Positions 23,408 through 24,345 of a stretch of DNA of 24,345 nucleotides are shown here, one piece after another; the first letter of the stretch is position 1, and each line of letters opens with the position of its first letter. Under the pieces are notes generated by a model. The model searched no databases, was not told where the DNA came from, and was given only the letters and a program-made list of their open reading frames with translations. The position numbers were made by a program, and so were the translations under genes. This DNA is from an uncultured Lachnospiraceae bacterium (GTDB lineage: Bacteria > Bacillota > Clostridia > Lachnospirales > Lachnospiraceae): the NCBI GenBank assembly GCA_910585215.1, contig CAJUDQ010000019.1, forward strand, positions 1 through 24,345, given 5' to 3'.

Positions 23408-23830
23408 ATGTTTAAATACATCACAATACTTATTTTATACATATATCTTATCCTATGTACCATCAGTGATATAAGAACAAAAAAAATCAATTTGAAACTC
23501 TCCCTTGCATTTCTCCTTCTGGGCTTTTTCATATACCCATTTTTTATCAAATCTGATATAAAAATCTTGTTATATAATCTTCTGCCTGGAATTTGTATAC
23601 TTCTTGTTTCTCTTTTTACAAAGGGAGCTATTGGTGCCGGAGACGCTGTCATACTGATAATCATGTCCTTTTATATGCCGTCTGCTTCTATTCTAATCAT
23701 ACTATTTTTTTCTCTGCTGATGGCTTCTGTTATCGCTGTCACTTTGATTATAAAAAAATATTCCCGCAAATATGCACTACCCTTTGCACCATTTATTACT
23801 CTGGGTTATACAATTTTTTTACTTATTTAA
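23408..23830 (+). CDS. tadV: Small prepilin peptidase (TadV/CpaA, A24 family)
   Basis: A 140-residue polytopic membrane aspartic protease that removes the leader of Flp prepilin and TadE-like pseudopilins. Both catalytic aspartates are visible: D21 in ISDIRTKKI after the first membrane span, and D79 in the GAGDA motif. About five hydrophobic spans cover the rest. It lacks the N-terminal methylase domain of PilD, as usual for the TadV class. The start follows GGAAAGGATG and lies 80 bases after the first TadE-like gene. Its substrates, encoded in the same operon, all carry an E5-type cleavage site or a VEAA/LEAA motif. Confidence 0.92.
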   Translation: MFKYITILILYIYLILCTISDIRTKKINLKLSLAFLLLGFFIYPFFIKSDIKILLYNLLPGICILLVSLFTKGAIGAGDAVILIIMSFYMPSASILIILFFSLLMASVIAVTLIIKKYSRKYALPFAPFITLGYTIFLLI

Positions 23831-23861
23831 CAATACTGTCATGGAAAGGAAGAATAAAACT

Positions 23862-24299
23862 ATGAAAAAAATAACAAATTATATTTTATACTGTTCTCTT
23901 AATGCTTCCTTTACTTTAGAAGCCGCTGTTATATTTCCAATAATTCTTTCTATAATTATATATATTTTTTTGCTGGTAATTTCCTTGCACGATACTATGG
24001 CTGCAAAAGCTATCTCATACAGATATCTCATTTCATATTCTATGAAAATACAGGATAGCTACTGCTATCATAATAAAACAGCCGACAATATAAACAGCGA
24101 AATTCAGAATGTATCTATTATAAACAATACTTCTCACTTTTTCTTAAAACCGGAAAAAAATAATCTGAAAGTTATTTCTTCTGACTATAATACCCCTGTT
24201 ACATTTTCCAATTATAATAATACAAAAATACTGTGGGCATACAAAGCAGGAAAAACATTTTTTATCAAAACAGATACAAATAAAACTACATTACCATAA
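23862..24299 (+). CDS. TadE-like pseudopilin (second)
   Basis: A 145-residue protein with the pseudopilin signature ASFTLEAAVIFPIIL (about 15-29) opening a membrane helix, followed by an extracytoplasmic Asn/Ser/Lys-rich region ending near KTTLP. It is likely processed by the upstream peptidase and to act as a minor component or assembly factor of the Tad pilus. I start it at ATG 23862, eight bases after AAGGAAG; in-frame ATGs at 23772 and 23841 have no ribosome binding site and the first overlaps the peptidase gene. The same LEAA/VEAA motif ties it to the first TadE-like protein. Confidence 0.85.
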   Translation: MKKITNYILYCSLNASFTLEAAVIFPIILSIIIYIFLLVISLHDTMAAKAISYRYLISYSMKIQDSYCYHNKTADNINSEIQNVSIINNTSHFFLKPEKNNLKVISSDYNTPVTFSNYNNTKILWAYKAGKTFFIKTDTNKTTLP

Positions 24300-24302
24300 G
24301 GA

Positions 24303-24345
24303 AGCACGCTGATGCGTGCGTAGGTCATCAAACAAAGTTTGACGA
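24303..24345. repeat. Two adjacent palindromes at the window edge (possible dispersed repeat)
   Basis: GCACGC-TGAT-GCGTGC (24304-24319) is a perfect six-bp hairpin. It is followed by GTCATCAAAC-AAA-GTTTGACGA (24324-24345), a near-perfect 10-bp stem cut by the window end. Neither is followed by a T-run, so this is not a normal terminator. The GC content is clearly higher than in the surrounding DNA, as expected of an inserted or dispersed palindromic element. Confidence 0.5.

Overview
The window reads as a chromosomal piece of a low-GC, Gram-positive anaerobe of the Clostridia, most likely a motile member of the Lachnospiraceae. The evidence is very AT-rich intergenic DNA, strong AGGAGG ribosome binding sites, perfect or near-perfect sigma-A promoters, a Flp1-type Tad pilus locus without outer-membrane parts, and a large unknown gene placed next to flagellin. 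The genus cannot be fixed from the sequence alone.

Region 1 (1-2428): a partial tRNA-Lys(CUU) on the minus strand with a perfect promoter; a bacteriohemerythrin gene; a 110-bp fold-back element with transposon-like ends; a 15-bp triple repeat; a small minus-strand gene with no ordinary start codon but a sigma-D-like (flagellar) promoter and a strong terminator; and a CapA-family lipoprotein. Region 2 (2567-8152): an aconitase-superfamily hydratase, then divergently a four-gene ABC transporter operon (two membrane proteins, one ATPase, one membrane-anchored extracytoplasmic protein of unknown function), closed by a bidirectional terminator shared with glgB. Region 3 (8172-15885): glycogen branching enzyme, then a late flagellar block on the minus strand: a 1004-residue helical-repeat protein, flagellin and a FliS-like chaperone, plus a small YaaL/DUF2508-type gene. 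Region 4 (16048-24345): a divergent plus-strand Tad/Flp pilus operon: tadZ, tadA, tadB, tadC (split by a frameshift), Flp1 pilin, a DUF5702-type protein, a TadE-like pseudopilin with two metal-site-like Cys/His modules, a small prepilin peptidase, and a second TadE-like pseudopilin.

In the pilus operon TadZ, TadA, TadB and TadC would form the inner-membrane assembly machine, the peptidase would cut the leader of the Flp pilin and pseudopilins, and the pseudopilins and DUF5702 protein would act at or outside the membrane. The flagellar and pilus blocks are back to back.

The observations most worth checking are: (a) a perfect 24-bp inverted repeat flanking 91 bp at the start of the first TadE-like gene, which looks like an intragenic invertible on/off switch; (b) the tadC frame break at a CCCC run; (c) the small sigma-D-type gene that appears to start at ATT; (d) an 18-residue helical repeat in the giant flagellin-neighbour protein; (e) a flagellin leader hairpin that resembles a CsrA site; (f) repeated TTTTGAAAT boxes at the tad promoter.
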